Positions 42,983-53,169 of a DNA stretch of 53,169 nt are shown piece by piece. Location: the NCBI GenBank assembly GCA_015068235.1, contig SVKY01000010.1:1-53169 (forward strand), in the 5' to 3' direction. The position numbers were made by a program, and so were the translations under genes. The stretch's first letter is position 1; each line of letters opens with the position of its first letter. Origin of the DNA: Oscillospiraceae bacterium (GTDB lineage: Bacteria; Bacillota; Clostridia; Oscillospirales; Oscillospiraceae). The notes beneath the pieces were generated by a model, which worked only from the letters and a program-made list of their open reading frames with translations, made no database searches and had not been told where the DNA came from.

Positions 42983-45900
42983 ATGTTGAAACGATGTATC
43001 TCTCTATTATTACTCCTTGCTATGGTTGCAGGCATGTTACCTGCAATATCCATAACAGAGGTAGCGGCTGCTGACTCAACACAGAGCGTCAGTACCGAAA
43101 GCGAAATTTATGCCTCACCGGAGACAGTGGCATCCTTATTCAACGTTCGGAGCAAAGACGTCCATCCAAGAATTATGGCAAACAGCGACGATTTTAACAG
43201 GATCCGCCGCCTTATAAAGACAAATCCTTATATGGAGGTATGGTATACCCGCCTCTATGACTATTGCGTTAGCCAACTTAATGAACCCGTGAGTGAGTAT
43301 GAGCTTACTGGCGGATACAATATGTTGGAGGTTTCGAAAACTGCCAGCAAGCGGATACTCTTCCTATCTATGGCATATCAGCTCAGCGCCGAACAACGCT
43401 TCGCCCAGCGTGCCGTAGACGAGATGCTTGCTGTCTGCGCCTTTTCCGATTGGCATCCCGACCATTACTTGGACACAGCCCAAATGGCATACGGTGTAGG
43501 TATTGGTTACGATTGGCTGTATTACTATATGACCGATGCGCAACGTTCCACCGTTCGGACAGCACTTTACAATTATGCCATTAAAACCTCCTTGGCGGGG
43601 CAGTCCTACCAAACCAACACTTCGAACTGGAACCCCTGGTGCCATGGTGGCGTGACCGTAGCGGCCTGTGCTATTTATGAAAGTTATCCCACAGATTGTG
43701 CGAACTATCTGTCCTCAGTGGTCACCAACATTCAGTGCGCTCTCAATGTTCTGACCCCATCGGGAGCTTATCCTGAGGGACCTACCTACTATGCAGTAGG
43801 AACAGAATTTTCGGTTATTACCTTCGATACCATGCAATCGGTGTTGGGAACAGATTTTGGTCTTTCCGATATTGACGGCTTCCGAGATTGTGGTAGCTAC
43901 CTTCTTGCAATGAATGGCAACGTTCATACCTTTAATTTTGGCGATGCAGATTCCACGATCGCCGATTTTGCCACACTGCATTGGTTTGCCAGCCGTTACC
44001 ATCAGCCGGAGCTGTCTGTCTATCAGGAGAAAGGGGCACAAAACAGTGAGGCTCTTGCGCTTCTTTGGTATGATCCTGAGCTGACAGAGGGCTACTTTGA
44101 CGAAGAACCACAGCCTGATCGTCTTCTGTACAGCAACGAATATGAAAGTGTTGCCTCCTTCCGAAGCAACAATGCCGCAGGAATTTATGCTGCGATCAAG
44201 TCCGGCAATAATCAGTCCAATCACTCAGACCTCGATGCGGGCACCTTCGTTCTGGAGGCTTTAGGGCAGGTCTGGATGGAGGACTTGGGGGCGGACGATT
44301 ATAATCTCTCAGGCTACTGGGAAATGCACAAAACTGCGAACCGTTGGAAGTATTACCGCAAACGTGCAGAGGGCCAAAATGTCATGGTCATCAACCCCGA
44401 TACTTACGGTGGTCAGGATCACGATGCAAAATGTCAGATCATCAATTACGAAAGCGGCTACGACGGAGGCTATGCTACGGTAGATCTCACCGATGCCTAC
44501 AACGGCTACGGTGCAAGCTCCGTCAAGCGTGGACTGCTGCTCTTCGATAACCGTAGCAGAGTGCTTCTCCGAGATGAGATCACCTGCAGCAACTCCTCCA
44601 ACGGCTATTGGTTCGCCCATACCAAGGCAGATATTACCCTGTCCTCTGACAGGAAAACCGCAGAGCTAAAACTCAACGGAAAAACCCTCCTGGCACAAAT
44701 CGCGTCCCCTTCCAATGCCCGATTTTCCGTCATGGATGCAGAGCCTCTGTCCACCTCTCCCAATCCCTCGGGACAGAATAGCAGGGATGGCTACCGGAAA
44801 CTTGCCATTGATATCACCGGTATGACTTCCCTCTCTATTGCAGTGGTCTTCACTCCGGTGCTACAGGAAAGCGACAGGACTAAGGCGCTGCCTACAGCTG
44901 CCATCGAGGACTTTTCTTCCCTGATTACCCCCTATGATCTCGAAGCAACTCTGCAGAAGAACGCCTCCGGTGTTTATGAGATCCGCACCGCTGAAGAACT
45001 CGGCAAATTCGCCGCCATGGTCAACAGCGGCACGACATTTAACGGTCAGACCGTTAAACTTATGTCCGATTTGGATCTGAAGGGTAGAACCATACAGCCT
45101 ATTGGTGACTTCGACGCTGACCACTCCTTCCAAGGAACCTTCGACGGTGGGAATCATGTGATCCGGAATCTGTTTATTTATGAACCTAACAGCAGAAATA
45201 TGGGACTTTTCGGTTTTGCTCGTTGGGCTACCATTAAGAATTTAGGTATCGAAAGTGGCACGGTTTTCTGTAAGGACTACTCCGGCGCTCTCGTTGGATG
45301 TGGTACTTCTGTAACCATAGATAACTGCTTCAACCGGGCAAAGATCGTAGGAAGCGATGGCTTCACTGGTGGCCTCGTCGGTCAGCTTGGAGCTACCTCT
45401 ACCGTCAAGAATTCTTACAATAACGGCATCGGCATGGACGGTGGAATTGTCGGATACCTCAATAGCGAGTCTATTACCACGATAAGCAACTGTTATCACA
45501 GAGGGCAATGCGCTATGATCGGCTTTTATAACACAGAAGGCATCTATATGATCCAAAAAGTTACCGTAGATCATTGCTATTCCACCGATCTTATTAAAGG
45601 CGCAGATGTGATAAGCAACAGTTCTAAGGAAAGCTACACCAATTGCGAAACCCTCTCTGACTCCCGACTGATCGGCAGTGCTGTTACTTTGGGCTCTGCA
45701 TTTATCTCTGACTGCGAATGGGAGAATGATGGCTTCCCTGTGCTGAAATGGCAATGTGATACTGTTTTGCCCTCGGATCTTCGTTTAAGCACCGTGCCTG
45801 AGCTTCGACTTCTGTCCTATCAGGTCAATAGCGGCGCTACCGACTTCTCCGGCAAGACAATCACCCTTGCTGAGGATATCGATCTGGATTCCCGTGAGTG

Positions 45901-48900
45901 GATCCCCATTGGTGGCAACACCACTGATGGTAACGATACAGGCCCTATTTTCCGCGGAACCTTCGATGGCCAAGGCCATGCCATCCGTAATTTGCGGATT
46001 TCCACAGGCAATAGCTATGTGGGCTTCTTCGGTAGCGTACACGGTAATATTCGCAATTTTGGCATCCAAAGCGGTAGCGTAAAGGGTGCTGACAAGGTCG
46101 CAGGTGTTGTAGCATATCTGCACGGGGCGACCATGGAACAGTGCTACAACCGAGCGGTTATCACAGGAACGGGTATCGTTGCTGGTGTGGTCGGCATGTC
46201 GGGGAGAACCCAAATTCGGAACTGTTATAATAATGCTTCCATTACTTCTTCCAGCACTGCCGGCGGTATCGTAGGCTACTATTCCAGCGGCTCTGCAAAC
46301 TCCGTTATGGAGAACTGTTACCACAATGGCTCCCTCTCCGGAACTCTCACCGGAGGCATATGCGCTTCTATTAACGGTTCGATTACGAATAACATATTCA
46401 CAAATTGCTATACCACAGACGGTGCAGCAATCATTGGCTCTGCATCGAGTACCACCCAAACCAACTGTCAAACCCTGACTTCAGCAACTCTAAAGGCAAG
46501 CGACGACATTCCCGGTACTCAATTCCACAGGGATTTTACCATTCCTCAAAACGGGGGATATCCGATTCTGAATGCGTTTGTTTACGGTTCCGACAATCTC
46601 TCGAATCTTACTCCGGTCAATAATGTTTACAACATTTCCACGGAGCAAGACCTTCGCAAATTGGCTTATATGGTCAACGAAGGCAAAAACACTTTCTCCG
46701 GCAAAACAATAAAACTCTTGGCTGACATTGACCTAAACTATAAGGAATGGGCCCCCATCGGAGGTAATGTGCCTGTCGAAAGTGCGCCCTACACCCGTTT
46801 CCAGGGAACTTTTGATGGTGGCGGTCATACGATCTCCGGCTTAAGCATTACTACGGGAAATAGCTTTGTGGGCTTATTTGGATTTTTATATTCGAACGGA
46901 AGTGTCAGCAATGTAGGAATCGAAAGCGGTGTGATTTTCGGCGGTGCGAAAGCTGCGGGTATCGCAGGCTGCATCCTCTCCGGAGCTACCGTCAATCAAT
47001 GCTATAACAAAGCCAATGTCAGCGGCACGGATGCAGTTGGCGGTATTAGCGGCATGTTCAACAACAGTGGCAGCAAAGTTCAAAATTGCTATAACACCGG
47101 CAGCGTTTCTTCGAAAGGCTCAGCAGGTGGCATTGTCGGCTTCTTTGCCGGCGGAGCGAAATCATCCCAAATCCTCAACTGCTACAACACGGGTGTGGGC
47201 AGCAACGGTATCGTTGGTGTCGTCAATGCTTCTGCATCGGGAAATACCATGCAAAACTGCTATACTATCAACTCTGTGCCTCTCGTAGGGACACAAAGCT
47301 CCCTAAGCATTCAAACTTCCGCACAAAAGACGCTTGCAGAGCTTCGCGGTATGGTAAGCACTTTGGGAGAATCCTACAAAGAAGACTATTTCGTAAAGAA
47401 CGAGATGTTGCCTGTCCTTGCATGGGAAAACGGCTCGTATTCCACCACACTCCAGCAGGTAAACGGTGTTTATCAAATCAACACAGTTCAAGATTTAAGA
47501 TTGCTTTCCTATATGGTCCGAAAAGGAACGACATTCTATGGAAAATCTATTGTCCTAAATGCTGATCTTGATTTGGAAAACAAAGACTTCCTGCCCATCG
47601 GCGGTTCAGGCGAAAGTGAAACCTTCCAAGGAACGTTTGATGGAAGAGGTTATGTGATCAGAAATTTACGAGCTGTTCAGTGGGAATATGGCGAAGCTGG
47701 TCTCTTCGGAAGGGTAAAAGGGGCGAAAATAAAGAATTTAGGTGTTGAAAGCGGCTTTGTTTTGGCGAAGAACAATTCCGGTGGCATTGCGGGCTTTATA
47801 TACTCAAGTTCGTCAATCAGCAGCTGCTACAACAAGGCGTTTGTTTACGCAGATACCAACGCCGGAGGAATTACAGGTGTTGTAAGTGCCGGCAACTGCA
47901 AGGTGGAAAATTGCTATAATACCGGGCGTGTCTGTGAAAGAAGCGCAACAAGCGCCACCGGTGGCCTCATCGGTTTTCTGACCAGCAGTGCGAACAACTT
48001 TACGATTGAAAATTCCTATAATGTAGGCAATCGTTACGGCATCATAAATTCTCTGCATCCCAATGCAACCAATAACAATAATATCAAGAATTGTTACAGT
48101 GCAGGAACTTACGATCTTTTAAGAGAATACGGAAGTGTAGTGCTTACCGGTGCGGCGCAGATTTCCCATGCAACCATGAAAACCTATGCGCCTGTTCTTG
48201 GAGATGCATTTGATGATGACAAGAAATCTGTCAATCGAGGCTACCCAGTTTTGGCATGGCAGAGCGGAAAGCTTTGTTTCCATGAGTATACGCAATCCGT
48301 GGTAATTGCACCGACCTGTACGGCGCAGGGTTATACGACTCACACGTGCTCCCGTTGCGGTGACAGCTACAAGGATACCTATACCACAGCACTGGGTCAT
48401 AACTATACCAATTATACTGTCACCAAGACACCGACCACCTCCGCAACGGGCACATTGACGGGCACCTGCTCTCGTTGCTCTGCGACGGATGTTCTCACTC
48501 TGCCGAAGCTGACCGCTGCCGATTACACGATTACTACCACGACGCCGGCAACATGTACCACATCGGGTGTCGATAAGTACACATGGAAGGTTACAACCTA
48601 TGGTTCATTCAGCTTCGATGTCACGACATCTGCAACAGGCCACAGCTATACAACCAAGGTAACCGCCCCGACCTGTACGGCGCAGGGCTACACGACCCAT
48701 ACCTGCTCAAAGTGTAATGACAGCTATAAGGATACTTATATCGATGCAACAGGACATAGTTGGAACAGTGGTTCGGTCACAACTGACCCGACTTGTACCG
48801 CAGCCGGCGAGAAGACCTTTACTTGTACTGTCTGTAAAGCAACGAAGAAAGAAAACGTAGCGGCATTGGGACACGATTTGACAGGTTGGACGAATTACGG

Positions 48901-51900
48901 CAATGCAGATAACCACAGAAAGACCTGTAAACGCAGTGGTTGTAGTTACAGCGAGACACAGGCACACAGTTGGGATTCGGGTGTGATCAATCCGCAACCG
49001 ACCTGTACGGCCACGGGCACTAAGACTTACACCTGCTCCGTCTGTAATCAGAAGAAGACGGAAACGGTTGGCATGCTGTCTCATACTTATGCCAATTACA
49101 AAGCAACTACGAATCCCACGACTTCGGCAACAGGTGTATTAACAGGCTACTGCTCTTGCGGCAAGACCACGACGGTCACCCTGCCGAAGCTGACCGCCAA
49201 CGATTACACGATCACTACCACGACACCGGCAACCTGTACCGCAACGGGTATCGATAAGTACACATGGAAGACGACCACTTATGGCACTTTCAGTTTCAAT
49301 GTTACGACATCGGCTTTGCAGCACAGCTATAAGAGTGTTGTCACGGCACCGACTTGTACGGACAAGGGTTACACGACCCATACCTGTCAGCGTTCGGGCT
49401 GCGGTCATAGTTATGTAGATACTTATGTCGATGCATTGGGACATAACTATAGTTACAAGGCGACAAAGAATCCGAGCCTAACAGCAACGGGTACTTTGAC
49501 GGGCACTTGTTCTCGTAACAGTTCCCATACGACAACGGTTGAACTGCCGAAGTTGGATACGACGAACTACACGAAGACCACAACCACTCCGGCAACTTGT
49601 ACGGCAACAGGTATCGATAAGTACACATGGAAGACGACCACTTATGGCACTTTCAGTTTCAATGTTACGACATCGGCTTTGCAGCACAGCTATAAGAGTG
49701 TTGTCACGGCACCAACTTGTACGGACAAGGGTTACACGACCCATACCTGTCAGCGTTCGGGCTGCGGTCATAGTTATGTAGATACTTATGTCGATGCATT
49801 GGGACATAACTATAGTTACAAGGCGACAAAGAATCCGAGCCTAACAGCAACGGGTACTTTGACGGGCACTTGTTCTCGTAACAGTTCCCATACGACAACG
49901 GTTGAACTGCCGAAGTTGGATACGACGAACTACACGAAGACCACAACCACTCCGGCAACTTGTACGGCAACAGGTATCGATAAGTACACATGGAAGACGA
50001 CCACTTATGGCACTTTCAGTTTCAATGTTACGACATCGGCTTTGCAGCACAGCTATAAGAGTGTTGTCACGGCACCGACCTGTACGGCACAGGGTTACAC
50101 GACCCATACTTGCCAACGTTCAGGGTGCGGCTACAGCTATAAGGACACCTACACCGCAATGTTGGCGCACAGCTACACAGTCAAGAAGAATACGGTTGCG
50201 CCGAACTGCAAAACGTGGACACAGGGCTACACGGTCTACCAATGCTCGGGTTGTACTGCAACCGAAAAGCGTGACTATGTCGATCCGAAGCACACCGAGG
50301 TCATCGACGAAGCGGTTGCTGCAACCTGTACCGAACCCGGCTTGACCAAAGGTTCTCATTGCTCGGTTTGTAACACGGTTCTTGTTGCGCAGAACACTGT
50401 GGCGGCACAGGGACACGATTACAGAGCAACGGTGATAAAACCGACTTGTACGGCACAAGGCTACACAACCTATACCTGCTCACGCTGTTCTGACACATAC
50501 AAGGATGACTATGTAGCAGCAGGACATACCTACGGTTCTGCGACCGTTGTAGAACCGACCTGTACGGAGAAGGGGTATACTTATAAGACCTGTTCTGTGT
50601 GTAAGTATGTTTATAAATATAGTTATGTCGATGCAAAGGGACATACTTATAACAACGGTGAAATTACCACGCAGCCGACCTGTATGACACAAGGCGTGAA
50701 AACTTACACTTGTACTCGCAGCGGTTGTACTTCTGCACAGAGCGGTCACACAAAGACGGAGACAATTGCAATTGATTCTACTGCCCATAAGTGGGATAGC
50801 GGCACGGTTACGACACAACCGGGGTGTACGAGCACGGGCATTAAGACCTACAAGTGCGAGCATAACAATGAACACACAAAGACGGAAACGGTTTCTGCTA
50901 CGGGTCATAAGCCTGTATATCAGAAGAAGGTGGATGCAACCTGTACGGAAAACGGTATGGCGGCACATTATAAGTGCTCCGTCTGCTCGAAGCTGTTTAC
51001 AGACAGTGCAGGGCAGAATCAGAAGGAGGCATCTTACTTTGTAATTACCGCACCCGGCCATAGCTACGATGCTGTTGTCACGGCACCGACCTGTACGGCC
51101 AAGGGTTACACCACCTATACCTGTTCGGCCTGCGGTCATAGCTATGTCGGCGATGAAAAGGCGGCATTAAACCATGATTACGTGGCAACCGTCACCGCTC
51201 CGACTTGTGAGGCTCAGGGTTACACGACCCATGATTGCTCCCGTTGTGATGCTTCGTATGTGGACAGCTACAAGGATGCGTTGGGTCACAACTATATTGG
51301 CGTGGTGACAAAAGAGCCGACCTGCACCGCAGAAGGCATCAAGACCTTTACCTGTCAAAACGACTCCTCACACACCTACACGGAGTCGATTGCGAAGCTC
51401 CTGCACACAGACAGCAACGGCGACGGCAAGTGTGACGGCTGCGGATGCGACACAAACGCTGAAGCACAGGATATTGCGCTCAGCTATGCAAGAACGGTAG
51501 AAATCAATCTGCTGAACAAGCTGACGATTACCGATGTCTCCGCAGAGCTGATGAGCGATTTGGAGCTACTTGAGCTTACTTATGCAGATGAGTCTGACGA
51601 AAGTCTCGGTAAAGCAACGCTTGTGGATACCGACGGAGATGGGAAAGCAGAATCCCTGCGCTTTGTGCCTGAAAACATCATTTCTAATGTCATTCATCTG
51701 AATTGCAAGGTCAAAATCACTGCTGAGGATGGAGCGGAATATTTCCGAGCTGTCCCCGTTAATGTCGTACCTGCAACCATCATGTATTACGAAACGGACT
51801 TTGCATACGATGTGTTCGAAACGAAGAGCGACTGTGTGCTGCTCGACTTTGACTCTGCGGATTCAAGCGAATGGGAAGCAATATGGAGTTCTTCCGTAAC

Positions 51901-53169
51901 AACGGATAAAACGGCCGGTGTTTTAAGCGGAAATATAACCGGGAAAGATCCACATATTGGCATGAGCACGAATGGCAATCACTTCAATTATGTTCTCAAA
52001 GAAAACGATGTTGTCATCGTCCGCATCAAGGTCGATGCCGGGACGGGCACAGGTCTGCAAGCGTTCCTGGGTGTTGAAGGCGAAAGCGGTTACAGCGAGC
52101 CTTATGCCGCTGATGCATCATCTTTTGTGCCGAATGGAGAGTATCAGTCTGTCGTATTGAAGCCAAGATACAGTGCTGTCGGAAAGATGATTTGGCGGAT
52201 TCGAATCGATCCCATTTGGACATACATCAAAGATGGAAACTTTGAAATCGATTATGTCTACATTGGCGCTCCTGAGAATGCTCCCGAGGCTACCGTTTCC
52301 GATTCTGACTTCCTCTACTTCGACTTTAAGAACTCCGAACTTGATAAAAAGCGTTATGAGAATCCCGTCTACGGCGGCTTCAATTTCGATGTTTCCAACT
52401 GGGCTACCAGTGTAAGCACGAGCAATAACGCCTACAGATTGAATCACGCAGAGGGAACTGTGTCTATTCCGGTTGTTAGCGGTTCCGATTCGGCTTCGAA
52501 CTACGGTCCGTATTTCGGAACGACAAAAACATCCGGTTCGTATCCATGGGGTGGCTATCCGGAACTTGCTCCGCTAAGCTATCCGCTGAGCGAAGATACC
52601 GTGGTAAAGGTTCGCTTCAAGCTCAATGGATGTACGCAAGTGTCAACTCCTGTGTTGTATTTGCTCATGCATTATGTGGATGCAGCAGGGACAAAGGGAT
52701 TCGTTGACAAAATATACCAAACCTATACTTGCTTAGAAAATGAATATCAAACCTGTACATTCAAACTTTCTGACTACAATTTTGTAGGAACAGAAATGAT
52801 GAAAACCGTCGAATTCCGTTTCAAGAATATCCGTAGCGTTTCCGGAGGTGCGGTTACCATCGACTATATCTACGTCGGAAGCGAGGCAAACTTTGATGCA
52901 GTCCGTGCAAAGTATAATCAGGCATGGCAGACAATCAACGATGGCACCAATGCCGCAAATGATGATAAAAAGACGGAACAGGCAGAGATTGTCTACGGCT
53001 ACGACAGCGCTTATGAGAATGACACAAAGCTCTCTAACGGCGGCAGTCTGTATGTTGAAGGCACAGGTGTCGCAAAAATGGCGAAGGACAGCAACGGAAA
53101 CATTGTCATCGACTATGCAAACTCCACGACCTACACAGAAGCCTCCTTTACCTTCACTGGCACGGGCTT
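42983..53169 (+). CDS. Giant secreted protein: heparinase II/III-like lyase, GLUG-type repeats and Cys/His-rich repeat array (3' end outside window)
   Basis: At least 3395 codons, open to the right edge. Signal peptide MLKRCISLLLLLAMVAGMLP. Residues about 45-630 resemble heparinase II/III-type polysaccharide lyases: HPRIMANSDDFNRIR, FSDWHPDHYLDTAQMAYGVG, GYDWLYYYM, SNWNPWCHGGVTVAACAIYE and NHSDLDAGTFVLEALGQVW. About 665-1765: four modules of about 276 residues, each opening with a segment like TVKLMSDLDLKGRTIQPIG, then FQGTFDGGNHVIRNL and GLUG-type GGIVGY/NCYN repeats. About 1768-2810: some 25 modules of the type APTCTAQGYTTHTCSRCGDSY-ALGH. Then an EF-hand-like DSNGDGKCDGCG and jelly-roll-like modules with FDFKNSELDKKRY. 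GGAGG precedes the ATG. Likely host- or plant-glycan interaction at the cell surface; anchoring unknown. Confidence 0.85.
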   Translation, partial: MLKRCISLLLLLAMVAGMLPAISITEVAAADSTQSVSTESEIYASPETVASLFNVRSKDVHPRIMANSDDFNRIRRLIKTNPYMEVWYTRLYDYCVSQLNEPVSEYELTGGYNMLEVSKTASKRILFLSMAYQLSAEQRFAQRAVDEMLAVCAFSDWHPDHYLDTAQMAYGVGIGYDWLYYYMTDAQRSTVRTALYNYAIKTSLAGQSYQTNTSNWNPWCHGGVTVAACAIYESYPTDCANYLSSVVTNIQCALNVLTPSGAYPEGPTYYAVGTEFSVITFDTMQSVLGTDFGLSDIDGFRDCGSYLLAMNGNVHTFNFGDADSTIADFATLHWFASRYHQPELSVYQEKGAQNSEALALLWYDPELTEGYFDEEPQPDRLLYSNEYESVASFRSNNAAGIYAAIKSGNNQSNHSDLDAGTFVLEALGQVWMEDLGADDYNLSGYWEMHKTANRWKYYRKRAEGQNVMVINPDTYGGQDHDAKCQIINYESGYDGGYATVDLTDAYNGYGASSVKRGLLLFDNRSRVLLRDEITCSNSSNGYWFAHTKADITLSSDRKTAELKLNGKTLLAQIASPSNARFSVMDAEPLSTSPNPSGQNSRDGYRKLAIDITGMTSLSIAVVFTPVLQESDRTKALPTAAIEDFSSLITPYDLEATLQKNASGVYEIRTAEELGKFAAMVNSGTTFNGQTVKLMSDLDLKGRTIQPIGDFDADHSFQGTFDGGNHVIRNLFIYEPNSRNMGLFGFARWATIKNLGIESGTVFCKDYSGALVGCGTSVTIDNCFNRAKIVGSDGFTGGLVGQLGATSTVKNSYNNGIGMDGGIVGYLNSESITTISNCYHRGQCAMIGFYNTEGIYMIQKVTVDHCYSTDLIKGADVISNSSKESYTNCETLSDSRLIGSAVTLGSAFISDCEWENDGFPVLKWQCDTVLPSDLRLSTVPELRLLSYQVNSGATDFSGKTITLAEDIDLDSREWIPIGGNTTDGNDTGPIFRGTFDGQGHAIRNLRISTGNSYVGFFGSVHGNIRNFGIQSGSVKGADKVAGVVAYLHGATMEQCYNRAVITGTGIVAGVVGMSGRTQIRNCYNNASITSSSTAGGIVGYYSSGSANSVMENCYHNGSLSGTLTGGICASINGSITNNIFTNCYTTDGAAIIGSASSTTQTNCQTLTSATLKASDDIPGTQFHRDFTIPQNGGYPILNAFVYGSDNLSNLTPVNNVYNISTEQDLRKLAYMVNEGKNTFSGKTIKLLADIDLNYKEWAPIGGNVPVESAPYTRFQGTFDGGGHTISGLSITTGNSFVGLFGFLYSNGSVSNVGIESGVIFGGAKAAGIAGCILSGATVNQCYNKANVSGTDAVGGISGMFNNSGSKVQNCYNTGSVSSKGSAGGIVGFFAGGAKSSQILNCYNTGVGSNGIVGVVNASASGNTMQNCYTINSVPLVGTQSSLSIQTSAQKTLAELRGMVSTLGESYKEDYFVKNEMLPVLAWENGSYSTTLQQVNGVYQINTVQDLRLLSYMVRKGTTFYGKSIVLNADLDLENKDFLPIGGSGESETFQGTFDGRGYVIRNLRAVQWEYGEAGLFGRVKGAKIKNLGVESGFVLAKNNSGGIAGFIYSSSSISSCYNKAFVYADTNAGGITGVVSAGNCKVENCYNTGRVCERSATSATGGLIGFLTSSANNFTIENSYNVGNRYGIINSLHPNATNNNNIKNCYSAGTYDLLREYGSVVLTGAAQISHATMKTYAPVLGDAFDDDKKSVNRGYPVLAWQSGKLCFHEYTQSVVIAPTCTAQGYTTHTCSRCGDSYKDTYTTALGHNYTNYTVTKTPTTSATGTLTGTCSRCSATDVLTLPKLTAADYTITTTTPATCTTSGVDKYTWKVTTYGSFSFDVTTSATGHSYTTKVTAPTCTAQGYTTHTCSKCNDSYKDTYIDATGHSWNSGSVTTDPTCTAAGEKTFTCTVCKATKKENVAALGHDLTGWTNYGNADNHRKTCKRSGCSYSETQAHSWDSGVINPQPTCTATGTKTYTCSVCNQKKTETVGMLSHTYANYKATTNPTTSATGVLTGYCSCGKTTTVTLPKLTANDYTITTTTPATCTATGIDKYTWKTTTYGTFSFNVTTSALQHSYKSVVTAPTCTDKGYTTHTCQRSGCGHSYVDTYVDALGHNYSYKATKNPSLTATGTLTGTCSRNSSHTTTVELPKLDTTNYTKTTTTPATCTATGIDKYTWKTTTYGTFSFNVTTSALQHSYKSVVTAPTCTDKGYTTHTCQRSGCGHSYVDTYVDALGHNYSYKATKNPSLTATGTLTGTCSRNSSHTTTVELPKLDTTNYTKTTTTPATCTATGIDKYTWKTTTYGTFSFNVTTSALQHSYKSVVTAPTCTAQGYTTHTCQRSGCGYSYKDTYTAMLAHSYTVKKNTVAPNCKTWTQGYTVYQCSGCTATEKRDYVDPKHTEVIDEAVAATCTEPGLTKGSHCSVCNTVLVAQNTVAAQGHDYRATVIKPTCTAQGYTTYTCSRCSDTYKDDYVAAGHTYGSATVVEPTCTEKGYTYKTCSVCKYVYKYSYVDAKGHTYNNGEITTQPTCMTQGVKTYTCTRSGCTSAQSGHTKTETIAIDSTAHKWDSGTVTTQPGCTSTGIKTYKCEHNNEHTKTETVSATGHKPVYQKKVDATCTENGMAAHYKCSVCSKLFTDSAGQNQKEASYFVITAPGHSYDAVVTAPTCTAKGYTTYTCSACGHSYVGDEKAALNHDYVATVTAPTCEAQGYTTHDCSRCDASYVDSYKDALGHNYIGVVTKEPTCTAEGIKTFTCQNDSSHTYTESIAKLLHTDSNGDGKCDGCGCDTNAEAQDIALSYARTVEINLLNKLTITDVSAELMSDLELLELTYADESDESLGKATLVDTDGDGKAESLRFVPENIISNVIHLNCKVKITAEDGAEYFRAVPVNVVPATIMYYETDFAYDVFETKSDCVLLDFDSADSSEWEAIWSSSVTTDKTAGVLSGNITGKDPHIGMSTNGNHFNYVLKENDVVIVRIKVDAGTGTGLQAFLGVEGESGYSEPYAADASSFVPNGEYQSVVLKPRYSAVGKMIWRIRIDPIWTYIKDGNFEIDYVYIGAPENAPEATVSDSDFLYFDFKNSELDKKRYENPVYGGFNFDVSNWATSVSTSNNAYRLNHAEGTVSIPVVSGSDSASNYGPYFGTTKTSGSYPWGGYPELAPLSYPLSEDTVVKVRFKLNGCTQVSTPVLYLLMHYVDAAGTKGFVDKIYQTYTCLENEYQTCTFKLSDYNFVGTEMMKTVEFRFKNIRSVSGGAVTIDYIYVGSEANFDAVRAKYNQAWQTINDGTNAANDDKKTEQAEIVYGYDSAYENDTKLSNGGSLYVEGTGVAKMAKDSNGNIVIDYANSTTYTEASFTFTGTG
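49247..50082 (+). repeat. 363-bp near-identical tandem repeats inside the giant gene
   Basis: Units at 49247-49609 and 49610-49972 differ by one noticed base (ACCGACT versus ACCAACT); a third, partial copy runs from 49973 to about 50082. Each unit encodes 121 residues in frame, so copy changes keep the protein open. Confidence 0.95.

Noticed and set aside
48119-51139. Many minus-strand frames of 90-220 codons across the Cys/His repeat region, some identical to each other
   Set aside because: They duplicate because the underlying coding repeats duplicate; the plus-strand frame is open throughout with a clear signal peptide and domains.

Overview
The window looks like a chromosome segment of a spore-forming, anaerobic Clostridia-type Firmicute, most likely a gut Oscillospirales/Ruminococcaceae-like organism. 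Evidence: the hrcA-grpE-dnaK-dnaJ heat-shock operon with a perfect CIRCE operator, the Firmicutes gene order glmU-prs-pth-mfd, a spoIIP sporulation gene, HemZ, an S4-domain RqcP-like gene, AGGAGG-type ribosome sites and near mid-range GC. The species cannot be named from the sequence.

Layout. 0.2-4.0 kb: purine permease (minus), then a PhoPR-like two-component pair (plus). 4.0-10.1 kb: minus-strand heat-shock operon hrcA-grpE-dnaK-dnaJ followed by rqcP, a TIGR04076 gene and ybaK. 10.2-18.3 kb: plus-strand lepA, rnhA, hemZ, mtaD, a SpoVB/MurJ-like flippase and hup. 18.3-27.9 kb: minus-strand frameshifted XRE regulator, VanW-domain surface protein, mfd, pth, prs and a glmU whose N-terminal half is degenerate. 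28.1-32.2 kb: spoIIP, then an ECF sigma factor with a membrane anti-sigma/sensor-like partner. 32.5-40 kb: hydroxyacid dehydrogenase, small membrane protein, prfC, pyridoxal kinase divergent from a C-terminally truncated MocR regulator, and psuK-psuG. 40-53 kb: accessory-looking DNA with a small RHH gene, a tRNA-Leu, a DUF3846 gene, a small serine recombinase and the first 3395 codons of a giant secreted protein that runs off the right edge.

The most striking structure is at 42752-42966, between the serine recombinase and the giant surface-protein gene. Three evenly spaced 26-bp dyad sites (12-bp half-sites plus a 2-bp core, the architecture of Hin/Gin crossover sites) bracket two cassettes of about 94 bp. 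Each cassette carries a near-consensus or perfect sigma-A promoter pointing AWAY from the surface gene. The core dinucleotides alternate TC-GA-TC, so each promoter cassette is flanked by oppositely oriented sites. I read this as a tandem, two-promoter invertible switch, captured OFF, controlling phase variation of the giant protein. This is inference from architecture.

A second theme is intergenic repeats. At least eleven full or partial copies of a MITE-like family share 16-bp ends related to AAATTCCGATTTATCG but carry different, sometimes inverted, cores. One copy is interrupted by a second MITE-like element, and two copies are cut at the centre of an internal palindrome next to IS-terminus-like repeats. 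The recognised copies all lie in the first about 40 kb.
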